From an uncultured Eubacteriales bacterium (GTDB lineage: Bacteria; Bacillota; Clostridia; Lachnospirales; Lachnospiraceae): DNA of 54,946 nt. The stretch covers positions 1 to 54,946 of the forward strand of contig CASEML010000103.1 in NCBI GenBank assembly GCA_949289145.1, given 5' to 3'. Under the pieces are notes generated by a model. It did not search any database. It worked only from the letters and a program-made list of their open reading frames with translations, and had not been told where the DNA came from. This document shows, piece after piece, positions 34,403-43,423 of this stretch (the stretch's first letter is position 1; each line of letters starts with the position of its first letter). A program made the translations under genes and the position numbers.

Positions 34403-35573
34403 GTTTCTTGTCCTCTGCAAAGCATATATCTGCTACTTTATTGGCCAGTTTGATTCCTTTGACATCCACAAATTTTGTCAGCAATACTGCCAGTGCACCA
34501 ATGACCGCCATAGTGATACAATAATCAAGTAATACTAATTTATAATAGGACAAAGCTCCTCCTGCATATCTGACAATAATATAACTGGACAGGCTGATCA
34601 TTACAGGCCAATGTACCAGATATAACCCAAAGGAATATTTTCCCAAAAAGGCAAAAGGCTTTAGTTCAAAGAACTTTTGAAGCACTCCGCTGTTTAAGAT
34701 GGCAAAAAACATCAATGCTGCTCCAATAAAATGATATACCGTTACTGTATCCATCCACTGATTTAAATTAAACAGGCGGTACATAGTCTGACTCTGGTCT
34801 GTGCCGGAAGGATAGCTGGAGAAAAATAACCCCACAAAGAAAGTAATCCACACCAGCCATTTCTTTGACTGGTACTTTTCCACATATTTCCCTCCGTGCA
34901 CCATAATATCACAGACAGCAACCCCAACGATAAACTGGGAATAATTAGACTCCCGAAATAACAACAGAAAGATCACATACAGAGGATAACGCACTTTTTC
35001 CTTACCAAACAGGGAAAGAAAAGCAAATACCAGCAAAGAGCCGTACATTTCATAGGTCATAGTCCAGAGAGGTCCCACATAAGTTGCCTCATTTTCAAAG
35101 AAGTTCCCAATAAACGCTTCCTTTAACATGCCCAAAAGGCTGGGTTCAAAATTATTAAACACCACCAGCCAGTCATAGCTTTTTGATATCATGGCGGCTT
35201 CCTGATGATAGGTTAGTCCAAATTTCATTAACAAATAAGCAGCGATATTTACCACCACTACTGGAAGGATCAATCGAAAATACCGTTTCACTGCTCCACG
35301 CTTTAAATAATTTTCATTTCCGCTTCGAAAAAAAGCATAACTTAAAACAAAACCGCTGGTAATAAAAAATACACGCACGCCAAAATTACCATTGTAAAAT
35401 AGATTCAACGGCGTTTTTCCTATGAGAAGTTCAAACTTTGAACCATTATGAATCCGCTCCGGCAATGCAGTGATCCACACATTACAAAAAGCAGCAATAA
35501 AATGGGACATCATCACACAAAAACATGCAAACCCCTTATATCCTTCAATGTATTCCAGTCTTTTCTTATTCAC
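34389..35573 (-). CDS. Acyltransferase 3 family membrane protein (OafA-like)
   Basis: 394 aa, about ten helices. It opens YIEGYKGFACFCVMMSHFIAAF, with the family's conserved His near residue 23 and an Arg-rich second motif KRYFRLILPVVVVN (about 113-126). FITSGFVLSYAFFR (about 71-84) is the usual third motif. It lacks the C-terminal SGNH domain of long OafA proteins. Its start overlaps the SGNH-like gene by 8 bp and its stop overlaps the next acyltransferase, so this O-acylation set is tightly coupled. Confidence 0.88.
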   Translation of the reverse strand: MNKKRLEYIEGYKGFACFCVMMSHFIAAFCNVWITALPERIHNGSKFELLIGKTPLNLFYNGNFGVRVFFITSGFVLSYAFFRSGNENYLKRGAVKRYFRLILPVVVVNIAAYLLMKFGLTYHQEAAMISKSYDWLVVFNNFEPSLLGMLKEAFIGNFFENEATYVGPLWTMTYEMYGSLLVFAFLSLFGKEKVRYPLYVIFLLLFRESNYSQFIVGVAVCDIMVHGGKYVEKYQSKKWLVWITFFVGLFFSSYPSGTDQSQTMYRLFNLNQWMDTVTVYHFIGAALMFFAILNSGVLQKFFELKPFAFLGKYSFGLYLVHWPVMISLSSYIIVRYAGGALSYYKLVLLDYCITMAVIGALAVLLTKFVDVKGIKLANKVADICFAEDKKHGEN

Positions 35574-36486
35574 CGTTCTCCTCCTTAGCTTCTGATACAG
35601 CCTCTAACAACAGTTTCGTATAAGTTCTTCTTCCTTCACCGGAAAGATGAAACAGATCCTGATAATACGCCGGATTCTTATTATCAAAAGAAATATCTGA
35701 TGCCTTGATAATCCTTTCTTCAGCTACCACAGCTTCCAATTCACTGCGAAGTCTCACATAATAATCCGCCTGAGCCAAAGTGTAATACTTTGGCACTTCC
35801 ACAAAATAGACCTGAATATCTTCTTCTTTACAAATATCGATAATTTCCAACAATGATGCCTTCTGAGTTTTGTCAATGCCTTCCCGTTCCCCAGGAGTAC
35901 TCAGATTATCTAAAATTTCCTTCGTACTTCCTGAGGTTTCTCTAATGTTTCCCCCTTTATAAAATTCCTTTTCCATAACCGCTTGAAATATAGGATACAT
36001 TATCATATACTGATTATTTGAGGCAATAAAAAAATCAACAAATTCGGAAAATCCTGCTTCACTGTAAGTTACCATATCTTGATAAACCCTGCATTTCCCC
36101 TGAAAATCAAGATCCCATATCAGCCTGGTATCACTGATTGCCGGACGGAGTGCAGAGGAATATACATACAGATCCATATAAAGACTGCCTATTTCCACAT
36201 CATTGCGCAGTAACATTTTTAATTCTTCTAACATCTGCACCGGCTGATTTCCATTGTAAGATAACACGAAGCTGTTACCCTCTAACATCTCCTCTGCAGT
36301 ATAGATATCAATTCCCTGACGAAACAGAGATGAGCCTATAAACAGATGGTCTATCCTTCCCTGATGAATGGCCGCCTGCATTCCGCTGCTGGAATTAGGA
36401 AATTTATATGCTATGAAATTTTTCACACCAAGAAAGCATAGGGCTATGAAAAACCCCACTGCTGCTGCCTTCACATATTTCTTCAT
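35566..36486 (-). CDS. DltD/AlgJ-like SGNH-fold membrane-anchored protein
   Basis: 306 aa. An N-terminal anchor (about 5-25) leads to an outside domain. FIGSSLFRQGID (about 49-60) fits the SGNH nucleophile block with Ser53, and DLFHLSGEG near residue 272 fits the Asp-x-x-His block. This is the layout of DltD and AlgX/J proteins that work with an MBOAT to acylate an outside polymer. It lies 8 bp downstream of an MBOAT gene. No DltA or DltC is seen, so the acyl donor is probably not D-alanine. Confidence 0.8.
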   Translation of the reverse strand: MKKYVKAAAVGFFIALCFLGVKNFIAYKFPNSSSGMQAAIHQGRIDHLFIGSSLFRQGIDIYTAEEMLEGNSFVLSYNGNQPVQMLEELKMLLRNDVEIGSLYMDLYVYSSALRPAISDTRLIWDLDFQGKCRVYQDMVTYSEAGFSEFVDFFIASNNQYMIMYPIFQAVMEKEFYKGGNIRETSGSTKEILDNLSTPGEREGIDKTQKASLLEIIDICKEEDIQVYFVEVPKYYTLAQADYYVRLRSELEAVVAEERIIKASDISFDNKNPAYYQDLFHLSGEGRRTYTKLLLEAVSEAKEENGE

Positions 36487-36494
36487 ATACTCAC

Positions 36495-37946
36495 CTAAAA
36501 ATTAGCATAAATAAAACCCTGGGTTCCAAAGTTTCCTAAACAAATAATTGCAAACACACAAAAAGCCGTCCAACCCAGTGCTTCCCTTTCCTTGCTTTCC
36601 ATGGAAGCCTTTGATAATCTTCCATAAGTATATCGATACTCTCTTATTAAGAGTAATAAGCATAACACCACACTGCTTACAAAGTAAGCAAGGCTCATGA
36701 TGTCTCCAGTAAATACCAGCACTGTCTGTAAAATAGAGTCCATAGAAAAGGAGGTTTGGGTGCAAATCTTCTCCAGTACCTGAAAGGCTTTTTCAAAACT
36801 GCCTGCTCGAAAAAATATCCACCCCACCGTTACAAAAAGAAATGTTGCCAGAATCTTTCCAAAGCGGTATAAATGCCTTATTCCGGAAAGTTTTGCTTCT
36901 GTTGTTATTTTTTTGCAAAAACAGTTTAATATGCCATGATAAAGTCCCCAAAATATATAAGTAAATGCTGCTCCATGCCACAAACCACTGATCATAAAAG
37001 TAATGATCGTATTGCGTATTTTTACTAGGCGGCCCTTTTTATTGCCTCCGCACGGAATATAAATGTAATCGCGCAGCCATGAAGAAAGACTTATATGCCA
37101 CCTTCTCCAAAAGTCCTTAATACTGACAGCAAGATAAGGGCAATTAAAATTCCTTTCCACTTTAATTCCAAACAATGCTGAAATCCCAATGCTAATATCC
37201 GAATACCCGGAAAAATCACAGTAAATCTGCATGGAATAAAACAATGCTCCAACCAGACAGGACAAACCGTTCTGACTTTCAGTACTTGCATAAATAGTAT
37301 CCACATATCCTGCCATCACATTAGAAATTGCCAGTTTCTTCATATAACCTGATGCAATCAGCACAATGGCTTTCTTTATATTGTCTTCTCTATAAATCAG
37401 AGGCTGGTTTATCTGTCCCAGAAAGCTACCCGGTGTATCAATGGGCCCTGCTATAATCTGCGGGAAAAACAAAAGATAGGTACCGTAGGACACTAGACTT
37501 TTTTCTGCTTTCATCTTTCCCCGGTACACTTCCACCAAATAACTGATGGCTTTTAAGGAATAATAGGATATCCCTATCATCGCCAGCAGTTCAAATACCC
37601 TACCGCTATGCTCCACATGAAATAATTTCAGTACCATACCAATTAATTCTGAAAAAAAGTTCAAATATTTCGAAAGCGCTAAGGCCAGCAAAAGAATTAC
37701 AACTGCTCCCACAAGCAAACCTTTTGCAGATTTTCCCTGTTCTTTTTGCCTTTCTATTTGTCTGCCCGCAGAAAAGGTGAATAACACCGTCACTGCCGCC
37801 AGACAAAATACTTTCCAGTCCAAACTTATGTAAAATACCATACTTCCCAGAAAAAGCAGATATTTTCGATACTTTACCGGCATGAGATAAAAAACAAGCA
37901 GCATAACAGCCATAAATATACAAAAACTTATGGTATCAAAGGTCAT
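36495..37946 (-). CDS. MBOAT family O-acyltransferase (AlgI/DltB-like)
   Basis: 483 aa with about eleven helices. FFPQIIAGPIDTP (about 169-181), DFWRRWHISLSSWLRDYIYIPCGGNKKG (about 284-311, described by its start DFWRRWHIS) and ISGLWHGAAFTYIFWG (about 325-340, catalytic His) are the core AlgI motifs. The enzyme passes an acyl group through the membrane to an outside acceptor together with the SGNH-like partner encoded downstream. It follows a membrane glycosyltransferase in the operon. Confidence 0.92.
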   Translation of the reverse strand: MTFDTISFCIFMAVMLLVFYLMPVKYRKYLLFLGSMVFYISLDWKVFCLAAVTVLFTFSAGRQIERQKEQGKSAKGLLVGAVVILLLALALSKYLNFFSELIGMVLKLFHVEHSGRVFELLAMIGISYYSLKAISYLVEVYRGKMKAEKSLVSYGTYLLFFPQIIAGPIDTPGSFLGQINQPLIYREDNIKKAIVLIASGYMKKLAISNVMAGYVDTIYASTESQNGLSCLVGALFYSMQIYCDFSGYSDISIGISALFGIKVERNFNCPYLAVSIKDFWRRWHISLSSWLRDYIYIPCGGNKKGRLVKIRNTIITFMISGLWHGAAFTYIFWGLYHGILNCFCKKITTEAKLSGIRHLYRFGKILATFLFVTVGWIFFRAGSFEKAFQVLEKICTQTSFSMDSILQTVLVFTGDIMSLAYFVSSVVLCLLLLIREYRYTYGRLSKASMESKEREALGWTAFCVFAIICLGNFGTQGFIYANF

Positions 37947-37964
37947 GTGTTTCCTCCCATCCCT

Positions 37965-39164
37965 TTATAGATTTTCTGTTACTTCTTCAGGCTGGCGGTA
38001 TTTATAATAAAAGTCCTTTCCCACATCATACATAGCAAACAAAAAGCCCAATGCCAGTGCCACATAAGGAATTGGGAAGGTTCCTGTCACAAATCCCACA
38101 TAGCCTCCCAGAGAACACCCCACCGTCAATATGGGAATATAAAATTTCTTTACATTGTATAATCCATAAGCCACAGCAAGTAAATCTGCCACATAACCAT
38201 ACCTTTCATGCATATAGGGCAGGAAGAAGGTTACTACCATCAAGATCAACAAACCGGCATGTATCATAAATTCCACATCAGGAGTATTTCTTTTAGCCGC
38301 CATATAAAACATCAGAAGAATCAGCAGACCCAAAGTGAACCATACTCCGGCTCCTCCAATGTATTCCTGTAACATATCCACCACCGTGAGAAAATAAGCA
38401 TTTGGACGGTTCATGGACAAAATTTCCGTATACTCACCATAGTGATTAAAATAAATAAACAACAAATCCTTGAGACTTCTTCCAGCAATCCATGCAGGTA
38501 TTACGCTGACAAAGTAAGTAAGCGGGATCAAAAGAAAATGCCATACCTTCATATTTTTCTTTTTTACCCACAGCACAATATATAACGGCAGTAAAAATAG
38601 ACACTGCAGTTTCAATGCGAAAGATAAACCATAAAATAAGAAAGATTTCACCGGCTTGTCCTTTGCTAGAAAATACATACTTAAAATCAACGGTGCTGCG
38701 TACGAAGAATCCACCTGTGCCCACAGCGCACTGTCCACAGCCACCGTTGGCAACAAAAGAACAATGGCATACATAACAAGTGCCATTGTCTTGTTCTTTT
38801 TTCCCTCATATACCAGCAAAGCGCAGGCAAAAGCCAGTACATAGTCACACAGACAGAAAAATACCTTTACAGAAATAAGATAAGAACAGGGCAGATAGGA
38901 AAGCAAGGTAAATACATACATGTAAAGAGGCGGATAATTTCCCACTTCCACACCCAGAGAGCGCAGCCCGCCCAGTTCCTGGATTTTCTTCATCCACGGT
39001 TCAATAAAGAGATTATAGTCTGCTCCTGCAAATCCCTTCATAGAATACCGCATCACAAATCCTGCAAAGGATACCCCCAATATAAATAAAATTTCCAATA
39101 CCGTTAGTTTGAACTTACCTATATTTACTTCTTTTTTTATCCATTCTCTTATTGCATTATCCAT
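37965..39164 (-). CDS. Multi-pass membrane glycosyltransferase, GT-C/GT87-like
   Basis: 399 aa with about ten helices. After the first helix an extracytoplasmic loop reads KGFAGADYNLFIEPWMKKI (about 44-62), with the acidic residue GT-C enzymes use for catalysis, followed by GNYPPLYMYVFTLLS (about 77-91). These features match the mannosyltransferase-related/GT87 group. It probably transfers sugar from a polyprenyl-phosphate donor made by a GT2 of this operon. The operon position is between RmlD and the MBOAT. Confidence 0.8.
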   Translation of the reverse strand: MDNAIREWIKKEVNIGKFKLTVLEILFILGVSFAGFVMRYSMKGFAGADYNLFIEPWMKKIQELGGLRSLGVEVGNYPPLYMYVFTLLSYLPCSYLISVKVFFCLCDYVLAFACALLVYEGKKNKTMALVMYAIVLLLPTVAVDSALWAQVDSSYAAPLILSMYFLAKDKPVKSFLFYGLSFALKLQCLFLLPLYIVLWVKKKNMKVWHFLLIPLTYFVSVIPAWIAGRSLKDLLFIYFNHYGEYTEILSMNRPNAYFLTVVDMLQEYIGGAGVWFTLGLLILLMFYMAAKRNTPDVEFMIHAGLLILMVVTFFLPYMHERYGYVADLLAVAYGLYNVKKFYIPILTVGCSLGGYVGFVTGTFPIPYVALALGFLFAMYDVGKDFYYKYRQPEEVTENL

Positions 39165-39179
39165 CGGTAAACTTCTCCA

Positions 39180-40022
39180 TTAATTTAATTCTTTCAAATA
39201 TTCTGCAATCGCATCTTCCCACTGAGCAAATTTATAGTCTGTGGTCAGCTTCAACATATAGTTTTCCAGCACAGAATAAGCAGGTCTTGGGGCCTTTGCA
39301 TTAAATTCCGCTGAAGTAATGCGGTTTACCTTGGTGGAAAGTCCTTTCAGCCGAAAAATTTCTTCGGTAAAGTCTGCCCAGCTACACACACCTTCACAGG
39401 TTCCGTGGAACAGTCCATAATTATCGGTAGGAATCAGATGTGCAATGGCTCCTGCCAATTCCTTTGCACTGGTGGGAGAGCCTACCTGATCATTGACTAC
39501 ACTGACAGCATCGTTTGTTTCGGATAAACGCAGCATTGTTTTAACAAAGTTCTTCCCGTCTCCATAAAGCCATGCTGTTCGGATAATGAAATATTTGTTG
39601 GCAAAAGCTTTTACAAATTCTTCTCCCGCCAACTTTGTTTTTCCGTATGCTCCCTGAGGATTTACCTTATCAAATTCTGTATATGGTCTACTTCCCTTTC
39701 CGTCAAATACATAATCTGTGGAAATATGTACCAACTTTGCATTCACTTCATTGGCTGCCAGACTTAAATTACGAGGTCCAATGGCGTTAATCCTGTAAGC
39801 ATTATCCCAGTCTGTCTCGCAGGCATCCACTGCAGTATGTGCGGCGCAGTTTACTATCACATCAGGCTTTTCTGCCTTTACTGCACTGATCACATCATCT
39901 ACCTTAGTAATATCTAAGTCTGCCACATCGGTATTTACAAAAGTTACCTTTGGATCATCCTTATACTGCAAATTTACTGCTCTGCCTAACTGTCCATTAC
40001 ATCCCGTTACAAAAACCTTCAT
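39180..40022 (-). CDS. rmlD: dTDP-4-dehydrorhamnose reductase
   Basis: 280 aa SDR. GCNGQLG (7-13) binds NADPH. HISTDYVFDG (about 103-112) and PYTEFDKVNPQGAYGKTKLAGE (Tyr-x3-Lys about 128-132, described by YGKTK) give the catalytic residues. RTAWLYG follows. It makes the last step to dTDP-L-rhamnose. RmlA, RmlB and RmlC are not in the window, so they lie elsewhere. RmlB's product would also feed the 2,3-dehydratase of this operon. Confidence 0.93.
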   Translation of the reverse strand: MKVFVTGCNGQLGRAVNLQYKDDPKVTFVNTDVADLDITKVDDVISAVKAEKPDVIVNCAAHTAVDACETDWDNAYRINAIGPRNLSLAANEVNAKLVHISTDYVFDGKGSRPYTEFDKVNPQGAYGKTKLAGEEFVKAFANKYFIIRTAWLYGDGKNFVKTMLRLSETNDAVSVVNDQVGSPTSAKELAGAIAHLIPTDNYGLFHGTCEGVCSWADFTEEIFRLKGLSTKVNRITSAEFNAKAPRPAYSVLENYMLKLTTDYKFAQWEDAIAEYLKELN

Positions 40023-40073
40023 TTTACAATTCCTCCGATTTCTATTGTCGCTATTTTCTTATTCTGTTCCTAT

Positions 40074-40475
40074 TTATTCTTTACTCTGGATTTGACTTTG
40101 TTCCAGACTTATTTTTAACTCCTTAAGCTCCTGTGTTTCCTCTTCCCTAAGTTTCTCCTCAATGGCAAGCCGCTGTGTCAGCTGCTTTAGTTTGTCCTCT
40201 AGCTGTGAATGTTCTATGGTCTGCATGAAAAGTTTGATCATCAGTGTAAAGATAACCAAAAGGAATACGCAGTTGATTGGCGACTGCATGCCCACTGCTC
40301 TGGTCAGCATGATCATAAGATTTGGAAAGATACTGATGATCAGCAGCATTCCCGCAAATAAAAGCCAAAAGATAGCATATTCTATCTGAAGTTTGGCATG
40401 CCTGATCCTTTTTAAAATATAAAGAGTAGTACTCAAAGAAGCTATAATCAGCAGTAAACGTATTACAATCCCCAT
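40074..40475 (-). CDS. DUF2304 small membrane protein (GacJ-like)
   Basis: 133 aa. Three hydrophobic helices (about 3-22, 31-50, 70-90) are followed by a long charged helix rich in Glu, Gln and Lys (about 90-130) likely to form a coiled coil. In group A Streptococcus GacJ is such a protein and stimulates its partner GacI, an undecaprenyl-phosphate GlcNAc synthase. Here it is 3 bp after a DPM-like GT2, the same pair. Partnership with that GT2 is inferred from this. Confidence 0.88.
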   Translation of the reverse strand: MGIVIRLLLIIASLSTTLYILKRIRHAKLQIEYAIFWLLFAGMLLIISIFPNLMIMLTRAVGMQSPINCVFLLVIFTLMIKLFMQTIEHSQLEDKLKQLTQRLAIEEKLREEETQELKELKISLEQSQIQSKE

Positions 40476-40478
40476 AAG

Positions 40479-41168
40479 CTACCTCCTTCTCTTTCTAAAG
40501 TTCTGAATAAACAAAATGGATATAAGCATCCGCAGCATGTAATTCATAGAGCGTCCAAAGGTCAGATAACTTTCTCCCTCAATCCGTTCCTCCATATCTG
40601 CCTGCACCTCCGTAATGGTTGCCCCTTGCTTCAGCAAAAAGGAAATAGTATCCGGTTCCGGACCATAATTCAGACTTAAGGCAAATTCCTTGATCATCTT
40701 TTTACTGAACATACGCATACCGGAAGTAGGGTCCTTTACCTTACATCCGGTACTCATACGCATGGCGGTGGAAATAAAGAAACTACCAAGCATTCTAAGG
40801 CTTTTCGGCTTTTTCTTTTCCACAAAACGGGAACCGATGACAATGTCATACCCTTCTTTAATTTTCTCTATCATCGCAGCAATAAATTCCGGACGATGCT
40901 GTCCGTCTGCATCAAACTGTATGGCACAATCATATTTCTTTATATATGCATATTTTAAACCTGTCTGAAAAGCGCCAGCAAGCCCTAAATTTATAGGAAG
41001 ATCAATAAGATTATACCCTCTCTTCCGACATATCTTTGCGGTGTTATCCCCAGAGCCGTCGTTAATCACCACATAATCATATTGGGGATAGTCACGCTGT
41101 AGTTCTTCTACCACCCTTACAATGTTTTTTTCTTCATTGTAAGCCGGTATGATTATCAAACACTTCAT
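40479..41168 (-). CDS. DPM1/GacI-like polyprenyl-phosphate glycosyltransferase
   Basis: 229 aa. The ATG at 41168 has GGAGG before it. IIIPAYNEEKNI at the N-terminus, INDGSGDNT (about 34-42), FDADGQHRPEF (about 84-94) and KVKDPTSGMRMFSKKM (about 145-160) define the dolichyl-phosphate-mannose synthase-like group. The protein has no C-terminal membrane helices, so the DUF2304 partner encoded just downstream should anchor or activate it, as for GacI/GacJ. It probably makes a lipid-linked side-chain sugar. Confidence 0.9.
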   Translation of the reverse strand: MKCLIIIPAYNEEKNIVRVVEELQRDYPQYDYVVINDGSGDNTAKICRKRGYNLIDLPINLGLAGAFQTGLKYAYIKKYDCAIQFDADGQHRPEFIAAMIEKIKEGYDIVIGSRFVEKKKPKSLRMLGSFFISTAMRMSTGCKVKDPTSGMRMFSKKMIKEFALSLNYGPEPDTISFLLKQGATITEVQADMEERIEGESYLTFGRSMNYMLRMLISILFIQNFRKRRR

Positions 41169-41183
41169 AGTATCCTCCATCAT

Positions 41184-42644
41184 TTACTTTCCAAGCAGTA
41201 TCCACTGTTCCTTCTGATACAGCACATCACAGTCTGCCAAAGCCTGAAGATTCTGTTCATACAAATCCATGGAAAGATAGATTACTGCATGTTCCTGCTG
41301 CAAGAAGGCCTGTATACCGCCATCTTTACAGTGGTAATCTCCCTCCAGCTCACCTAACAGGTGGTTACACTGTGTCCAATACTCGGGATATTCCGGCACA
41401 TTTAACTGGATATACGCGTCAGAGCCTGCATATTCCGAATCTCTGTCCACACTTTCTGCCAGAAAATTCTGGAATTCATCTCCTGCAAGGTCACGTATAT
41501 ACGTATAAGTATCCTTCATGCCCCGCGCCAGTGCTATAAGACAAAGGCAAAGACAAACAACCTTCAAAGAATAAATCAGTTTCTCATCTTTCAGTAACCT
41601 GTCCATAAAAACCGCTGCACAGATAAACAACGGAATTAATACCGGATACACATACCAGTTTAATTTAGTGGCCGCAATGGAAAATCCTAAGAACGGTATG
41701 ATAAACCAACACACATACCCTGTAATTTCACCTACATTCTTTTTTACAAACATCCTGCTAAAATACAGTATTCCACTAAAGCAGATGATCAATGCGGGCA
41801 AATATATTTTATCATCACAAAAAATAAATTCAAAATAATAGTTAAATGGGAAACTATGGTTTTCAATACCTTCTCCCGTTCTCTTCAGTAAATCGTATTC
41901 TAACATTCCCTGAAGAAAAGTGATTCCATCTTGTGAATATCGTACTCCCGCCCAAATGCCTAAAGGCAAAAGAAAACTCAGCCCAAAAACAATCCACTGC
42001 TTTAAGAAAATCTTTTTTATCTCACCGGAAAGTAGCAGATAGAGCCCGCCGATTGCCACAATCATCATGGCATGCCAGCTTTTAGTAAGAAAAGCGCAGG
42101 CAAAGCAGAAGCCGCAAATATACAACATATATTTCTTCTTCGGTATTAGAAACATGGCAAGCATAGCGAAGGTAAAAAACATTACATACATACAGTCCGC
42201 ATCCCCAGATCGAATCATATGATACTCAAAGCACCGGAAATTTGCTGCCAAAAATGCCAGCACAAACAGGGAGGCCAGCTTACCATACCGTTTCACGAAC
42301 AAACCAACTACCAGACTCATAATACAATAACAGAGTGCAGAATAAAAACGCATTCCAAACACGCTGTAACCGAATAATTTATAGCCTAACATGACACCAT
42401 AAAAGCTAAATGGAGGTTTGTAATTCCAATAATCCGTTTCATAACCGTAAGTATTTACCACATAGTTTCCATTCTGCATCATTTCATAGGCATTCACACC
42501 GTGTCTTGCTTCATCCCAGCTGTTGACGTAAGCTGCATCTAACCGCCAGAAGCTGAAAAACACGATCAATGCCATCAGCAATGCAAACAGAATCCAATAA
42601 TATTTTTCCACAATCTGTATCATTGTATCGTATATTTTCTTCAT
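41184..42644 (-). CDS. GT39/ArnT-like membrane glycosyltransferase
   Basis: 486 aa. The ATG at 42644 is used with AGGGAA upstream; a TTG two codons before is less likely. About eleven helices. The first outside loop WRLDAAYVNSWDEARHGVNA (about 30-49) has the acidic Asp-Glu pair of PMT/ArnT enzymes, and DYWNYKPPFSFYGVMLGYKLFG (about 70-90, key KPP) is the second motif. It should move a sugar from a polyprenyl-phosphate donor onto the growing wall polysaccharide. The GacI-like gene directly downstream may provide the donor. Confidence 0.88.
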   Translation of the reverse strand: MKKIYDTMIQIVEKYYWILFALLMALIVFFSFWRLDAAYVNSWDEARHGVNAYEMMQNGNYVVNTYGYETDYWNYKPPFSFYGVMLGYKLFGYSVFGMRFYSALCYCIMSLVVGLFVKRYGKLASLFVLAFLAANFRCFEYHMIRSGDADCMYVMFFTFAMLAMFLIPKKKYMLYICGFCFACAFLTKSWHAMMIVAIGGLYLLLSGEIKKIFLKQWIVFGLSFLLPLGIWAGVRYSQDGITFLQGMLEYDLLKRTGEGIENHSFPFNYYFEFIFCDDKIYLPALIICFSGILYFSRMFVKKNVGEITGYVCWFIIPFLGFSIAATKLNWYVYPVLIPLFICAAVFMDRLLKDEKLIYSLKVVCLCLCLIALARGMKDTYTYIRDLAGDEFQNFLAESVDRDSEYAGSDAYIQLNVPEYPEYWTQCNHLLGELEGDYHCKDGGIQAFLQQEHAVIYLSMDLYEQNLQALADCDVLYQKEQWILLGK

Positions 42645-42666
42645 AAACAATTCCCTTCATAGAAAT

Positions 42667-43422
42667 TTAAGACTTTTTCTCTTTGCGTACAAACTGTAAT
42701 AAAACCCTGACAGTACGCACAATATCCACCCACCAGGCAAATTTTATGCCATTTTCTTTTAACGCACGATGTCCTTCTTTCAATCCATCCAAATAGGAAC
42801 CTAAACTGTTGGTACTAGTTCCTCCATGGGACATCATGATCAGCACACGGTCAATATAGGAAAGCTTCACCTTTCCATCCTTTAAAATTCGTATCATATA
42901 TTCATAATCTGCGGAAATCCGGTAATCTGTCTTATATAGCCCATAAGTGTCATAAACGGACTTTTTCAAATACAAAGTAGGGTGTCCTGGCATCCAGCCC
43001 TTTCGTATATTTCCCTGTCCCTGCTTCCAGTAGCGGACAATTTTTTCTCCGTCCATGTAATATAAATCTCCATGAACACCATCAGTGCCCTCTCTTTCTA
43101 TGATTTCCACCATGTCAGAAATCACATGTTCATCTGCAAATCGGTCAAAGCAGCAGCCTATAATATCTCCGGTTGCCATGAATATCCCCTTATTTAAAGC
43201 ATCGTAGATCCCTTGATCTTTTTCAGATATATATTTCATTTTCCCCTGAAACAGCGGCTTGTATTCTTCTAATACTTCTATGGTATTATCACTGGACTTT
43301 CCGTCCACCACAATATATTCTATATTTTTATAATCCTGCTTTAAAATTTCTTCCATAATCCGTTTTAAGTTTTCCGCATCATTATAAGTAGTTGTAATAA
43401 TAGATACCTTTAATTCCGACAT
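42667..43422 (-). CDS. Family 2 glycosyltransferase (WcaE/colanic-acid-type)
   Basis: 251 aa. The ATG at 43422 lies just after the GT4 stop, with AGGAGA overlapping that stop. SIITTTYNDAENLKRIM, VVDGKSSDNTIEV (about 35-47) and SEKDQGIYDALNKGI (about 66-80) are typical of the short colanic acid-type GT2. GHPTLYLKKSVYDTYG (about 147-162) follows. It is a cytoplasmic transferase; donor unknown. Confidence 0.9.
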   Translation of the reverse strand: MSELKVSIITTTYNDAENLKRIMEEILKQDYKNIEYIVVDGKSSDNTIEVLEEYKPLFQGKMKYISEKDQGIYDALNKGIFMATGDIIGCCFDRFADEHVISDMVEIIEREGTDGVHGDLYYMDGEKIVRYWKQGQGNIRKGWMPGHPTLYLKKSVYDTYGLYKTDYRISADYEYMIRILKDGKVKLSYIDRVLIMMSHGGTSTNSLGSYLDGLKEGHRALKENGIKFAWWVDIVRTVRVLLQFVRKEKKS

Positions 43423-43423
43423 A

